Source of the DNA: Lysobacteraceae bacterium | GTDB lineage: Bacteria > Pseudomonadota > Gammaproteobacteria > Xanthomonadales > Rhodanobacteraceae | NCBI GenBank assembly: GCA_028866435.1 | Contig: JAGWIC010000002.1 | Coordinates: 1-64,000 of the forward strand | Length of the DNA stretch: 64,000 nucleotides | Direction: 5' to 3' | Shown: positions 29,865 through 40,301 of the stretch, in pieces | How positions within the stretch are numbered: position 1 is the first letter of the stretch | Layout: every line of letters starts with the position of its first letter | Program-made: the position numbers and the translations under genes | The notes under the pieces: generated by a model | The model's database searches: none | Told to the model about the DNA's origin: nothing | The model's input: the letters and a program-made list of their open reading frames with translations, nothing else

Positions 29865-31559
29865 TTATCCCTCGGCGCTCAAACGTCGCACCGGTGCGCC
29901 GACTTCGTCCGGCAGGCGACAAATATGCGTACCGGTGACGATCTGGCAACCGGCCCGTGCATGGATCAGGCGGCTGGCGGCATCACCTGATTTCGCGTCC
30001 AGGGTGAAATCGATGGTCTGCCGATAGCGGCGCGAAGCCGCTGCCGCACCCGGCAAGCCATATCGCCACCCCCGCATCGCGTCGAGCGCGGCCTGCTCGA
30101 AGACTCCCGCAGGCGCTGCGCGGACCAGCCGCAAGTCCGTGACGCCGCCATTGCTGGTCAGACTGAACTCGACCACCACTTGTCCCTCGATGCCGCGCTG
30201 CAGCGCCACCTGCGGATACACCGGCTGACGTACGCGAATCGGCGCCGGAGGCGTCTCGGCAAGCACCGGCTGGGCTGCGGCAGGGGCCACTGTGAGGGAA
30301 ATCGGGGCAAGCCGGTGCGGCGGCAAATCATGCACCTGCCACGCCACGGGGGCTCGCGGCACGACCCGCAACCCGGGTCGGTGCGAGGGCGCCGTCGGCA
30401 CCTTCGAGGACCGCCGCGGCAAGCGGATACTGCCGAACGACGACGGCGCTGGATCGAGTACGAGAGGAACGGCGGAGCCGATCGCCAATGGCGTTTTCAT
30501 CCCGGTCACCAGCAACTGCAGTTGCTTCACCGATGCATCCACGCCGCGCTGCAAACGTCCCTGCGCCCACTGCAACTGCAGTACCAGGATCACCAGGGCC
30601 GCGCTCAACAGCGCTGCCAACAAGGGGCCTGACCGACGCAGCCCGACGACCTGTTCTCCCGGCAACAGCATCATTTGCTGCGCGCGATCCAGCAGTGCGC
30701 CACCACTGGCCGCGAGCAACAGAGATTCACGCCGCAGGCGCTGGTCGCCGAGTTCGGCCAATACCGCGACGAACTCCCGCCGGCTGCCCCCGCTCACGGT
30801 CAAGGCGAGGCGGTCGCAGCATATCTCGCGTTCATTACGGACCTCGCGGGAGACCCAGCGCACCACCGGGTGGTAGAAAAGCAGGGTTTCCACGGCGACC
30901 TGGAACAGGTTGGCCAGTGGATCCCAGCGGCGCAGGTGCGCCAGCTCGTGGGCCAGAATCAATGCCACCTGCGTGGCGGGAAACCCGGTGGCGACCGCCA
31001 GCGGCAACACGACCACCGGGCGGATCCAGCCAATCAGCACCGGCGTCGAAACGGCACGGCTGCACATGATCTTGACGTGGCGGCGCAATCCAAAGCGCTG
31101 CGCCAGGTCGGTGGCCACACGTTGCCACGCCGGCGCCGGGTCGGCCATGCGCACGAGCGCCTTGAGCCCCAGCCAATCGCACCACGCGCGCCCGGAGAGC
31201 AGGGCCACGCCAAGCAACCAGGCCAACACCAGCCATGGCAGCACCGTGTCGAACCCGGCCAGCGCCGTACCTGCCCCTTGGGCCCCGAACTCGACGGACG
31301 TCGCAACTGCGATGGCGTGGCCGGCATCTGTCGACGCCAGCGAAACCGGCTGGAGCAGGATCTTCCATACCGTCAACAGCGGGCACAATATGAAGGCGAA
31401 CAACGTCGCCATGCCCAGCTGATACCGTGGTGTCCCCCGCGGCAGCAGCGGCCGCAGGCCGGCATAGACGAGGCCGAGCAGGGCACCCTGCCAAAGAAAA
31501 TGGACCAGCGCCCAGCCCAGCATCCGGCTCGCCGCAAACCATGTCGGGAACAGGCTCAT
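29865..31559 (-). CDS. M56 (BlaR1/MecR1-type) metallopeptidase with TonB-type C-terminal domain
   Basis: HELAH zinc motif (LILAHELAHLRRWDPLANLFQVAVETLLFYHPVVRWVSREVRNERE) and C-terminal PVYPQVALQRGIEGQVVVEFSLTSNGGVTDLRLVRAAPAGVFEQAALDAMRGWRY (TonB_C). Confidence 0.9.
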   Translation of the reverse strand: MSLFPTWFAASRMLGWALVHFLWQGALLGLVYAGLRPLLPRGTPRYQLGMATLFAFILCPLLTVWKILLQPVSLASTDAGHAIAVATSVEFGAQGAGTALAGFDTVLPWLVLAWLLGVALLSGRAWCDWLGLKALVRMADPAPAWQRVATDLAQRFGLRRHVKIMCSRAVSTPVLIGWIRPVVVLPLAVATGFPATQVALILAHELAHLRRWDPLANLFQVAVETLLFYHPVVRWVSREVRNEREICCDRLALTVSGGSRREFVAVLAELGDQRLRRESLLLAASGGALLDRAQQMMLLPGEQVVGLRRSGPLLAALLSAALVILVLQLQWAQGRLQRGVDASVKQLQLLVTGMKTPLAIGSAVPLVLDPAPSSFGSIRLPRRSSKVPTAPSHRPGLRVVPRAPVAWQVHDLPPHRLAPISLTVAPAAAQPVLAETPPAPIRVRQPVYPQVALQRGIEGQVVVEFSLTSNGGVTDLRLVRAAPAGVFEQAALDAMRGWRYGLPGAAAASRRYRQTIDFTLDAKSGDAASRLIHARAGCQIVTGTHICRLPDEVGAPVRRLSAEG

Positions 31560-31954
31560 CACGGCGCCTCCTTGTCCAGCTTGTTCAGCAGATCGCGGAT
31601 TTCCCGCAACTCCTCCGGACTGGTGCGCTGGCTGCCCAGCGCGTGCAGCACGAGCTGCGAAGGCGACCCGTCGAACACCCGCTGGACGATATCCACGAGG
31701 AAGCGCTTCTGCGTGCGCTCCTTGCTGACAGCGGCGCGGTAGACGTGTGCCCGCTGCGAATCGTCGCGCACCACCAATCCCTTGCTGTGCATCACCTGGA
31801 GCAACTTCAATGCCGTCGTGTACCCCACGCCGCCAGCGGGATGAAGCACCTCGTACACTTCCCGCACCGTGCAACCGTCCCGCGACCAGAGGACGTGAAG
31901 AATCTCCAGTTCGCCCTCGGTGGGCTTGGGCAAGATTGCAGGAAAATTCTTCAC
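31559..31954 (-). CDS. BlaI/MecI/CopY family transcriptional repressor
   Basis: PTEGELEILHVLWSRDGCTVREVYEVLHPAGGVGYTTALKLLQVMHSKGLVVRD; overlaps the M56 gene start. Confidence 0.92.
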   Translation of the reverse strand: MKNFPAILPKPTEGELEILHVLWSRDGCTVREVYEVLHPAGGVGYTTALKLLQVMHSKGLVVRDDSQRAHVYRAAVSKERTQKRFLVDIVQRVFDGSPSQLVLHALGSQRTSPEELREIRDLLNKLDKEAP

Positions 31955-32048
31955 CTCAAGCCACCCCTGCGATTGGCCAGGCTACCGAAGCAACGGTTGC
32001 CTGGACGGTGCCTATCAATACTTCCAGCCTTCACGGGCAAGCCGAAAT

Positions 32049-32543
32049 TCAGTTGCCGCCGCCCCTGGCCTCTTGTACCTGCTGCATCTTGTTCATCATT
32101 TGCTGGGTGTCGCGCCGCGACTGCATGATCTGGCCGTAGGTGCGGCAGGTCGTGCGTGGAATATGGGAGCCGACCGGTGCAACGTGTTCGCATACGAGGC
32201 GATCATTGTCGCGATTGTTGAGCGTCGCGTTGATGGCCTCCTGGTCATTGAACAACTGGACCTTTTCGTCCGGATTCATCTGATCCACTGTTGCGTGCTT
32301 GTCGAACATCGACTGCATGTCCGCAAACCGCGCATCGATCTCGCTACGCTCCTTTGCCGTGGTGTGCTCGAACCGCTGCCCGGGTTCCATCTGTTGGTGC
32401 ACGGCCTGCATCACCGCTGCAAAATCATCCTTGTTCTGCGCCTTGACGATCACGTCGACCTTGCTTCCGGCAAGTACAGCGCCGCTGCACAACATCATCA
32501 TCGATGCGGCAAACGCCCAGGTCATCCGACAATTCAATTTCAT
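32049..32543 (-). CDS. Secreted hypothetical protein
   Basis: Signal peptide MKLNCRMTWAFAASMMMLCSGAVLAG, then KVDVIVKAQNKDDFAAVMQAV...CRTYGQIMQSRRDTQQMM; TTGACA-type promoter upstream. Confidence 0.65.
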   Translation of the reverse strand: MKLNCRMTWAFAASMMMLCSGAVLAGSKVDVIVKAQNKDDFAAVMQAVHQQMEPGQRFEHTTAKERSEIDARFADMQSMFDKHATVDQMNPDEKVQLFNDQEAINATLNNRDNDRLVCEHVAPVGSHIPRTTCRTYGQIMQSRRDTQQMMNKMQQVQEARGGGN

Positions 32544-32690
32544 ACGCCGCCCCCTGACCATGCCGCGCCCCACCCCGGGTCGCCAGTCGCATGATCAATA
32601 CAAATGATGGTAGAAGACCTAACCCGGCACTGTCAACGAAGATGTTCGTACTATGCTCTTCGTAGCATCGGCGCCCTACCTTGCCTGCGC

Positions 32691-33572
32691 CTATCGGCAC
32701 CGCAGCCGGGACTGCAGCAGCTCCACGATCGCCCCGGCCACGTCGACGCCGGTGGCCGCCTCGATGCCCTCCAGGCCTGGCGAAGCGTTGACCTCAAGCA
32801 GCAGGGGTCCACGCCTGGAGCGCAGCAGGTCGACACCGGCGATGCCAAGACCCAGCGCTGCGGCGGCGCGCACGGCGATGCGACGCTCTTCCGCGCTCAG
32901 CGCCACGGCGACGGCAGTACCGCCACGGTGCAGGTTGGCGCGAAATTCACCGGGACTCGCTTCGCGCTGCATCGCCGCCACGACCTGCTTGCCCACGACG
33001 AGGCATCTGAGATCGCAACCCTTGGCCTCGGCGATGAATTCCTGCACCAGGAAATTGGCGTACAGGCCGCGAAACGCCTCGATCACGCTCTGCGAGGCGC
33101 TGCGCTTCTCCGCCAGCACCACGCCGGCACCCTGGGTTCCCTCATTGAGCTTGATCACGTGCGGCGGCTCACCCAGCAGTGCCAGCACATCGGCACTGTC
33201 GTCCGGGTTGTCGCCGAACACGGTCACCGGCATGTCGATACCGCGGGAGGCCAGAATCTGCAGGGAGCGCAGCTTGTCCCGAGCCCGCAACACGGCATCG
33301 GAGGAGTTGGGGGTGTAGACCCCCATCATCTCCAGCTGCCGCAACACTGCCGTACCGTAGAAGGTGCTGGACGTACCGATGCGCGGAATCACCGCATCGA
33401 TGTCGCGCACCTCCTTGCCGTTGTAGCGGATCGCCACGGCGCCCGGCGCGATCCGCACGTAGCAGCGCAGAGGGTCGAGCACGCGCACCACGTGGCCGCG
33501 TACGCGCGCGGCCTCGACCAGCCGTTTGGTGGAGTACAGCCGGGTGTTGCGCGACAGGATCGCGATCTTCAT
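32691..33572 (-). CDS. rimK: RimK-like ATP-grasp glutamate ligase
   Basis: [22 protein letters not shown]...[28 protein letters not shown]...[18 protein letters not shown]...[24 protein letters not shown]. Confidence 0.93.
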   Translation of the reverse strand: MKIAILSRNTRLYSTKRLVEAARVRGHVVRVLDPLRCYVRIAPGAVAIRYNGKEVRDIDAVIPRIGTSSTFYGTAVLRQLEMMGVYTPNSSDAVLRARDKLRSLQILASRGIDMPVTVFGDNPDDSADVLALLGEPPHVIKLNEGTQGAGVVLAEKRSASQSVIEAFRGLYANFLVQEFIAEAKGCDLRCLVVGKQVVAAMQREASPGEFRANLHRGGTAVAVALSAEERRIAVRAAAALGLGIAGVDLLRSRRGPLLLEVNASPGLEGIEAATGVDVAGAIVELLQSRLRCR

Positions 33573-33582
33573 GCAGGGGCCG

Positions 33583-34050
33583 TCATCTGGGTTCGCCGGC
33601 CGTCGGCGACGGTCGCGACTGGGTGTAGGAAAGGGCCGGATCGAGCCGGAATCGCCCGCTCAACGCCGTGCGCCCGAGCAGCATCGGGAACAGCATGTGA
33701 CGACGATTGGTGAGATTGATATCGACGCTGAAGCATTGTCCGGCCAGCACCACTTCGCTGCGAATGAACCAGCGCTCGGTACGCCGGCCGCCGGTGTCGG
33801 TTACCGCACGCCGATCCAGTGCGGGCGCTTCGCAGTTCACGTTCCAGGGCTGGCGCCGGCCGTCGTGGATGCTGAAGCGCAACCAGGTCGCGCCCTCGCG
33901 TTCGAATGATTCGAGCGTGTCGACATGCAGGGAACTGCTGCGGGCGCCCGTATCGAGCTTGGCCTTGAGCTGGGCGATGCCCAGCTGCGGCAAGGCCAGA
34001 CGCTCCCGCCAACCCAGCGTCACGAGGGGCACGGTGATCGGATCCGCCAT
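33583..34050 (-). CDS. rimB: RimB-like retropepsin-type protease ('ATP-dependent zinc protease' family)
   Basis: [32 protein letters not shown]...[22 protein letters not shown]; adjacent to rimK. Confidence 0.8.
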   Translation of the reverse strand: MADPITVPLVTLGWRERLALPQLGIAQLKAKLDTGARSSSLHVDTLESFEREGATWLRFSIHDGRRQPWNVNCEAPALDRRAVTDTGGRRTERWFIRSEVVLAGQCFSVDINLTNRRHMLFPMLLGRTALSGRFRLDPALSYTQSRPSPTAGEPR

Positions 34051-34088
34051 GGGAGCTCGCGACAGTTCGGGGATCGATGGACCGGTAA

Positions 34089-34162
34089 TGGAGCGGGTGA
34101 AGGGAATCGAACCCTCGTCAGTAGCTTGGGAAGCTACAGCTCTACCATTGAGCTACACCCGC
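34089..34162 (-). tRNA. tRNA-Gly (anticodon CCC), CCA-encoded
   Basis: Reverse complement GCGGGTGTAGCTCAATGGTAGAGCTGTAGCTTCCCAAGCTACTGACGAGGGTTCGATTCCCTTCACCCGCTCCA folds as a cloverleaf; anticodon loop TTCCCAA. Confidence 0.95.
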
Positions 34163-34411
34163 GCCGGCCGGCGGATGGTAACCCGGGACGGTGGCGGTTG
34201 GAACTCCCCCGCGCCGCGCCGGCACGTGGATGACGCGATCCGGGCCAGGCCCACCGGCGCTGAATCGAGCATGGCGGCAAGCTGAACCGAAGGCGCCACC
34301 GACACGCGGCACTAAGGCTTCGCTAACTTCCGCCGTGCGCATAATCGGCCCGTCATCACGGCCACGCGGCAAGCGATGACGCCAACGCGATGGGCTCACA
34401 AGGGGACGGCG

Positions 34412-36571
34412 ATGCATGCACTTTCCAGGTTCCTTCCTCCACTCCGCCGATATCGGCGCATGCTCGCCCTCGCGCTGCTGTGCACCTGCCTCGGCGCGCT
34501 GCATGCCCAGGCCACGGCCAACGACGACTACACCAATCCGCCCAGCCGGGTGGCTCGGCTGTCCTATGTGGCCGGCGATCTGGGCATCCTCCCTGCCGGC
34601 GCGCAGAACTGGAGCGATGCCGACGTAAACCGCCCATTGACCACCGGCGACCGCCTGTCCAGCAGCGGCGACGGCCTGGCGGAACTGGAATTCGGCGGCG
34701 CCACCCTGCGCCTGGACCACCGCACCGACGTGAGCCTGCTCGACCTGAACGAGCAGATCGCGCAGATCGAGCTGAGCCAGGGCACGCTGAGCCTCAGCGT
34801 GTTTCGCCTCGCCCCCGGCCAGAGCTACGAGATCGACACGCCGACCGTGGCCCTGGTGATCGACCAGCCCGGCAGGTTCCGCGTCGACATCGGCGCCAAT
34901 GGCGGCAGCACCCGCGTCACCGCCTTCGATGGTGATGCCACCGTCTATGGCAGCAACAACGCGCAACGCCCGGTCCATGCCGGACGCAGCTACCGCTTCG
35001 TCGATTCCGGCCTGTCCGTCGTGGCGATCGACGATATCGCCGGCGGCGACGGCTTCGACGCCTGGGTCAGCCGGCGCGATGGTCGCTATGCCCGGTCGGA
35101 CGGCAGCCAGTACCTGCCCGACGGCATGGTCGGTACGCCGGACCTTCGTGAATACGGGGCCTGGCAAGTCACCGGCGATTTCGGTCCCGTGTGGTATCCG
35201 GATGATGTCGGCCCCGACTGGGCACCCTACCGCGATGGCCATTGGGCCTATATCGCCCCCTGGGGCTGGACCTGGATCGATGCGATGCCATGGGGCTATG
35301 CGCCCTACCATTACGGCCGTTGGGTCCATACCGGACGGGGCTGGGGCTGGATTCCCGGGCCGCGCGACATCCTTCCGGTCTACGCGCCGGCGCTGGTCGT
35401 CTTTGTCGGCAGCGTGTCGGTAGGCATCGGCCCGGTGGGCTGGTTTCCGCTCGGCCCGGGGGAGATCTACAACCCCTGGTACCGCTGCAACCGCGGCTAC
35501 TACACGCGGATCAACGAGAGCAATATCCGGCGCGACCGGCGGCACGACGAGCGCTCCATCGCCCGCAGGATCGACGCTCACTATGCCCACGATCGCGACA
35601 ACCAGCCACTGCGCGGCGATCGCTACGTCAACCGCGATGCGCCACGCGGGCTCACCGCCATGCCGGGGCGCGATTTCGCCGCGGGCCAGGCGGTGCAACG
35701 CCACCTGCTGCGCGACGACCGGCAACTGGCGTCGGCACCGGTCAATGTCCGTGGCGTCGCGCTGCGGCCGTTGCCGGGCAACCCGGAGGCCGGGCGCAGC
35801 GCGCATGTGCGCAACCTGCCGTTGAATGGCTTCCGCCGCGAGGTCGTGGCGCGCCACGCACCACCGCCGAGCCGTATCGAAACAAGCCGCGGCGTGGCTG
35901 GCCCGGCCCGCGCGATCCTGCCGGAATCACAAATGCGGGTACTCGCCCCTGCGCGAGGGAACGGCAGCCGGCCCGACAACGGCCGGGCGCCGGCAGGCGC
36001 GCGGGTGAACCCGCCGGGCGGCTTCCGCGGAACGGGGGATGCTCCGTTCGCGCAACGCCGCGTCGAGGGCCAGGCCGAACCGCCACGCCCCTATGCGCCG
36101 CCTTCGGCCCGCTACGCCCATCCTGTCGACAGCAACGGCCCGGCGCCACGCTTCGACCGGCAACCGCGCCCCGGGGTGAGCTACATCGCGCCCGCCAACC
36201 GCTACCGTGCGACCACCATCCCGCCGGGCCAGGGCCTGCCACCCGCGCCGCGCATCGAGCCTGCGGCCGGCCTCGGCCGCATCGCCCCGGCCCAGGTGGA
36301 CCGACAGCCCAACTACACCATGCCGCGGCCCGACAGCTACCGCCCCAATGACGCTGCGCCGCGCATCCGCGCCGAACCGATGCAGCGCAACCCGGTGGTC
36401 ATGCAGGAGCCGCGACCATGGCCTGGCGCCAATCAGCCGCCGCGGCAGCTGATGCCGCCGCCGCGCGCCGTTCCACCCGTGCGCGTCGAGGCACCGCGGC
36501 CGCCACCGCGCGAGGCGCCGGCAGCACGGCGGGAGGAGCCGCGCCGGCACGACGACGGGCATCCTCGCTGA
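34412..36571 (+). CDS. FecR-domain protein with Trp/Tyr/Gly-rich central repeats and Pro/Arg-rich C-terminus (DUF6600-like)
   Basis: Signal peptide, FecR-like region ([51 protein letters not shown]), then [57 protein letters not shown]. Confidence 0.75.
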   Translation: MHALSRFLPPLRRYRRMLALALLCTCLGALHAQATANDDYTNPPSRVARLSYVAGDLGILPAGAQNWSDADVNRPLTTGDRLSSSGDGLAELEFGGATLRLDHRTDVSLLDLNEQIAQIELSQGTLSLSVFRLAPGQSYEIDTPTVALVIDQPGRFRVDIGANGGSTRVTAFDGDATVYGSNNAQRPVHAGRSYRFVDSGLSVVAIDDIAGGDGFDAWVSRRDGRYARSDGSQYLPDGMVGTPDLREYGAWQVTGDFGPVWYPDDVGPDWAPYRDGHWAYIAPWGWTWIDAMPWGYAPYHYGRWVHTGRGWGWIPGPRDILPVYAPALVVFVGSVSVGIGPVGWFPLGPGEIYNPWYRCNRGYYTRINESNIRRDRRHDERSIARRIDAHYAHDRDNQPLRGDRYVNRDAPRGLTAMPGRDFAAGQAVQRHLLRDDRQLASAPVNVRGVALRPLPGNPEAGRSAHVRNLPLNGFRREVVARHAPPPSRIETSRGVAGPARAILPESQMRVLAPARGNGSRPDNGRAPAGARVNPPGGFRGTGDAPFAQRRVEGQAEPPRPYAPPSARYAHPVDSNGPAPRFDRQPRPGVSYIAPANRYRATTIPPGQGLPPAPRIEPAAGLGRIAPAQVDRQPNYTMPRPDSYRPNDAAPRIRAEPMQRNPVVMQEPRPWPGANQPPRQLMPPPRAVPPVRVEAPRPPPREAPAARREEPRRHDDGHPR

Positions 36572-36653
36572 CGCCGGATCGACTCGCTACACTTCAGGGA
36601 TTTGCGTGCCGCGCCGGCTCCCCGCGCGCACGTCGAAAACCCCGGAGTCGAGC

Positions 36654-37358
36654 ATGACCGACAGCAACCCGCCCCCCTCGCCGGCCTACCTGCGGCGGAT
36701 TCGCAGCTTCGTGCTGCGCGAGGGCCGCATGACCGCGGCGCAGCAGCGCGCGTTCGATACCCTGTGGCCGCGCTTCGGGCTCGACTACCGCGGCGAGGCA
36801 CGCGACTTCGGCGCCGTGTTCGGGCGCACGGCGCCATGGGTGCTGGAGATCGGCTTCGGCAACGGCGAGGCGCTGGCCTGGGCCAGCGAGCACGACCTCG
36901 CGCGCGACTTCATCGGTGTCGAGGTGCATGGCCCCGGCGTCGGCAGGTTGATGAACGCGCTGGCCGCCCGCGACGCCCGCAACGTACGGATCTACAAGCA
37001 CGACGCGGTGGAGGTGCTGGAGAACGAGATCGCACCCGGCTCGCTGGCCGAGGTGCGGATATGGTTCCCCGACCCGTGGCACAAGACGCGGCACAACAAG
37101 CGGCGCCTGATCCAACCCGAGTTCGTCGCCCTGCTTGCCACACGCATGGCGGCACAGGGCCTGCTGCACCTGGCCACCGACTGGCAGCCCTATGCCGAAC
37201 ACATGATCGAGGTGATGGAAGCCGCGCCGGCCTGGCGCAACCAGGTCGGCCCGGGCCGCTGCGCGGAAAAGCCCGCGTGGCGCATCGAAACCCACTTCGA
37301 GCGGCGTGGGCTGAAGCTCGGTCACGGCGTGTCGGACCTGCTCTACCGCAAAGCCTGA
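36654..37358 (+). CDS. trmB: tRNA (guanine-N7)-methyltransferase
   Basis: [40 protein letters not shown]...[25 protein letters not shown]. Confidence 0.95.
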   Translation: MTDSNPPPSPAYLRRIRSFVLREGRMTAAQQRAFDTLWPRFGLDYRGEARDFGAVFGRTAPWVLEIGFGNGEALAWASEHDLARDFIGVEVHGPGVGRLMNALAARDARNVRIYKHDAVEVLENEIAPGSLAEVRIWFPDPWHKTRHNKRRLIQPEFVALLATRMAAQGLLHLATDWQPYAEHMIEVMEAAPAWRNQVGPGRCAEKPAWRIETHFERRGLKLGHGVSDLLYRKA

Positions 37359-37496
37359 GCCACCTGCGATTCACCAGCCATAGGGCCGGGCCGCTTATAC
37401 TGTGGCGATCCAGCCAGGGACGAAATGACGCAGCGTGATGCTCCCACTGCTCCACCTTCTCGAGCGTAACCGGCCGCCCCGCCAGGGTATCGGCTG

Positions 37497-39338
37497 ATGG
37501 GACTTTCGCTCACTCCCGAAATGATCCTGGTGCTGGGCCTGGTCGGCTTCACCATGCTGATGCTGGTGCTGGAGTGGATCCGCGCCGACATGGTGGCGCT
37601 GCTGGTGGTGGTGGCCATCGGGCTGACCGGGCTGATTCCCTCCGACCGCGTGTTCAACGGCTTTGCCGGCAACGCGGTCATCGCGATCATCGCGATCATG
37701 ATCATGGGCGAGGGACTCGACCGCGCCGGCGTGCTCAGCCTCACCGCCCGCTTCGTGATGCGCATGGCCAGCGGCGTCGAGTCGCGGCTGGGTCTGGTGA
37801 TCAACATGGTCGCCAGCCTGTTCAGCGCGGTGATCCCCAGCCAGGCGCTGGCCGCGCTGATGATCCCGGTCAGCAGCCGCCTGTCCGCCCGCACCGGCGT
37901 GCCGCTGTCGCGGCTGCTGCTGCCGATGGCGTTCTGCATCCTCACCGCCACCAACACCACCCTGATCGCCAACTCGCCGCTGATCGTGCTGAACGACCTC
38001 ATCGCCAGCGCCAACGTCAACCTGCCGCCCGGCGCGCACACGATTCCCAAGTTCGGCCTGTTCAGCGTCACCCCGATCGGCCTGGCGCTGGCGGTGGTGG
38101 GCGTGGCCTATTTCTATTTCTTCGGCCGCAAGCTGCTGCCCGGCCACGAGGACGAGCGCCTCAAGGTCACGCCCGGGCGCACCGAGAGCTACTTCGCCGA
38201 GACCTACGGCATCGGCGGCGACACCGCCGAGCTCACCGTCACCGCGGAGAGCCCGCTGGTCGGCATGAGCATCGGCGAGGCCGAATCGCTGCACGATGCG
38301 CCGCTGATCCTGGCGATCAAGAGTGGCAACGACTCGCGCATGGCGCCGCCGGCCGATCATGTGATCTGGGTCGGCTCGGTGCTGGGCGTGCTTGGCCCGC
38401 ACGAGCAGTTGAACCAGTTCGCCAACAATCAGTTGTGCCGGCTGTCCACCCGCATGCGCCAGCTGGGCGAGCTGTTCAATCCGAGCCGGGCTGGCATTTC
38501 CGAGGTGGTGATACCGCCCAGCTCGCGCTTCATCAAGCAGACCCTGGGCGAGCTGCGCCTGCGCAAGCGCTTCGGCATTTCGGTGCTGGCGGTGACCCGT
38601 GGCGATCACGTGTATCGCGACGACGTGCGCGCGGTCAGCCTGCGCGCGGGCGACACCGTGGTGCTGCACAGCAACTGGCGCGACCTGGCGCTGGCTGCCG
38701 AGGACAAGGACCTGGTCGTCGTCACCGATATCCCGAAGGAGGAACAGCGCCCCGGCAAGATCTGGCAGGCGGTGGGCTTCTTCGTCCTGGCCAAATGCCT
38801 GGCGCTGTTCACCAACCTCGATCTTTCGGTGGCGATGATGACCGGTGCGATCGGCATGCTGCTGTCCGGCGTGCTGAATATGGACGAGGCCTACAAGGCG
38901 ATCAACTGGAAGACGATCTTCGTCACCGCCTGCCTGATTCCGCTGGGCTGGTCGATGGATGCGACCGGCACCGCCGCCTGGGTGGCGCAGGAAGTGCTGG
39001 CGCACCTCGGCGGCGCCTCGCCGTGGGTGCTGCAACTGTGTCTGGCCGTGCTGACCCTGCTGTTTTCGCAGGTGATGTCCAATGTCGGCGCCACCGTGAT
39101 GATGGTGCCCATCGCGATCAGCGTGGCCGTCGCCACCGGCGGCAATCCTTCGGCGTATGCGCTGATCGTGGCGGTGTCGTCGTCCAACACCTTCCTGCTC
39201 AGCTCCGGCCACCCCGCATTGATGATGGTGACCGGCCCCGGCGGCTATCGCAGCAAGGATTTCCTCCGCGTCGGCACGCCGCTCACCCTGGTGATGCTGG
39301 TGGTCACCCTGGTCGCGATCAACCTGCTGTTCCGTTGA
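37497..39338 (+). CDS. SLC13/CitMHS-type permease with central RCK_C (TrkA-C) regulatory region
   Basis: Two multi-TM halves (ILVLGLVGFTMLMLVLEWIRADMVALLVVVAIGLTGLI; FFVLAKCLALFTNLDLSVAMMTGAIGMLLSG) flanking two TrkA-C-like segments. Confidence 0.85.
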   Translation: MGLSLTPEMILVLGLVGFTMLMLVLEWIRADMVALLVVVAIGLTGLIPSDRVFNGFAGNAVIAIIAIMIMGEGLDRAGVLSLTARFVMRMASGVESRLGLVINMVASLFSAVIPSQALAALMIPVSSRLSARTGVPLSRLLLPMAFCILTATNTTLIANSPLIVLNDLIASANVNLPPGAHTIPKFGLFSVTPIGLALAVVGVAYFYFFGRKLLPGHEDERLKVTPGRTESYFAETYGIGGDTAELTVTAESPLVGMSIGEAESLHDAPLILAIKSGNDSRMAPPADHVIWVGSVLGVLGPHEQLNQFANNQLCRLSTRMRQLGELFNPSRAGISEVVIPPSSRFIKQTLGELRLRKRFGISVLAVTRGDHVYRDDVRAVSLRAGDTVVLHSNWRDLALAAEDKDLVVVTDIPKEEQRPGKIWQAVGFFVLAKCLALFTNLDLSVAMMTGAIGMLLSGVLNMDEAYKAINWKTIFVTACLIPLGWSMDATGTAAWVAQEVLAHLGGASPWVLQLCLAVLTLLFSQVMSNVGATVMMVPIAISVAVATGGNPSAYALIVAVSSSNTFLLSSGHPALMMVTGPGGYRSKDFLRVGTPLTLVMLVVTLVAINLLFR

Positions 39339-39427
39339 CCGCCACCAGCAGGTCGCCCGGCCCGGCCTTCAAGCAGCCGTGCCGGCATCCGCGACCTGCC
39401 CGCCGCCGAGGCCCGGGAGCGGCCGGC

Positions 39428-39793
39428 TCAGGCGTCCGCCGCCAGGCAAACCATGCCGTCACGAATCTGCAGCGCCACTTCCCGCAGGTGCTCCCCCCGG
39501 CACGGCCCGCCGATGCACAGGCCATCGAGCTGGTTGAAGGTGGCGCCGTGGACCGCGCAGATCAGGTTGTCGTTCGTCAGCAGGAATTGGCCCGGCGCAT
39601 AATCCAGCCGCCGACCGGCGTGCGGACAGATATTGAGGTACGCGCGCAGCTGCCCCGCTCGCCGCAGCAGGATCAGGCTTTCCGGCCCGTCGGCCAGCAC
39701 CACGTCGACGGCGCAGGCACTACCCTCGGCGACCGACTCGACCCGGCACAGCGCTTGTCCGGCGCGGGGCGGGACGGGAGAAAATGTATCCAT
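39428..39793 (-). CDS. Rieske [2Fe-2S] domain protein
   Basis: CPHAGRRLDY and CAVHGATFNQLDGLCIGGPCRG (CxH...CxxH cluster ligands). Confidence 0.87.
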   Translation of the reverse strand: MDTFSPVPPRAGQALCRVESVAEGSACAVDVVLADGPESLILLRRAGQLRAYLNICPHAGRRLDYAPGQFLLTNDNLICAVHGATFNQLDGLCIGGPCRGEHLREVALQIRDGMVCLAADA

Positions 39794-39870
39794 CAGCACT
39801 TGCCTCGCGGGCCGGGAAGCCCCATCGTTACGTCCGTAAGTCGTTGATTTTACCATACGGATTTTTAACA

Positions 39871-40143
39871 ATGCATTTTTCCATGCCCACCATGCGCCGC
39901 CCGCGCCATCCCCTGGCGCGCTTCCTGTCGCTGCTGATCGGTATCGCCGTGATGGGTGTGCTGCTGGTGTTCGGACTGGTCGTGGCCGGCGTACTGCTGG
40001 TGGGTGGCGGCTTGCTGCTGGTCCTGCGCCAGTGGAAGCTGTCGCGCGGCGCGACCAGGCCCGCCCGCACCGATCCCCACCAGCCGGCGGTGCTGGAAGG
40101 CGAGTTCGTGGTGATTCGCCAGCATCGTCCGATCACCCATTAG
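39871..40143 (+). CDS. Small membrane hypothetical protein
   Basis: MHFSMPTMRRPRHPLARFLSLLIGIAVMGVLLVFGLVVAGVLLVGGGLLLVLRQWKLSRG: one or two TM helices. Confidence 0.6.
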   Translation: MHFSMPTMRRPRHPLARFLSLLIGIAVMGVLLVFGLVVAGVLLVGGGLLLVLRQWKLSRGATRPARTDPHQPAVLEGEFVVIRQHRPITH

Positions 40144-40301
40144 GAAAAGCCGGTTTTCAACCGACGGATATCGGGTCGTCCCGCGCCTATCGCCCATTTG
40201 TCGGAACGACAGCGCACCGGATCCCGCCGCGTTTGGCCGGGGACCATGCACGAAGGGATGCCGTTGGCTGATAATGGCCGCTTCCCCCACGACCCACCCT
40301 C

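Noticed and set aside
34089-34162. tRNA-Gly as an integration site for a genomic island
   Set aside because: No integrase, no att-like duplication of the tRNA 3' end and no mobile gene content nearby.
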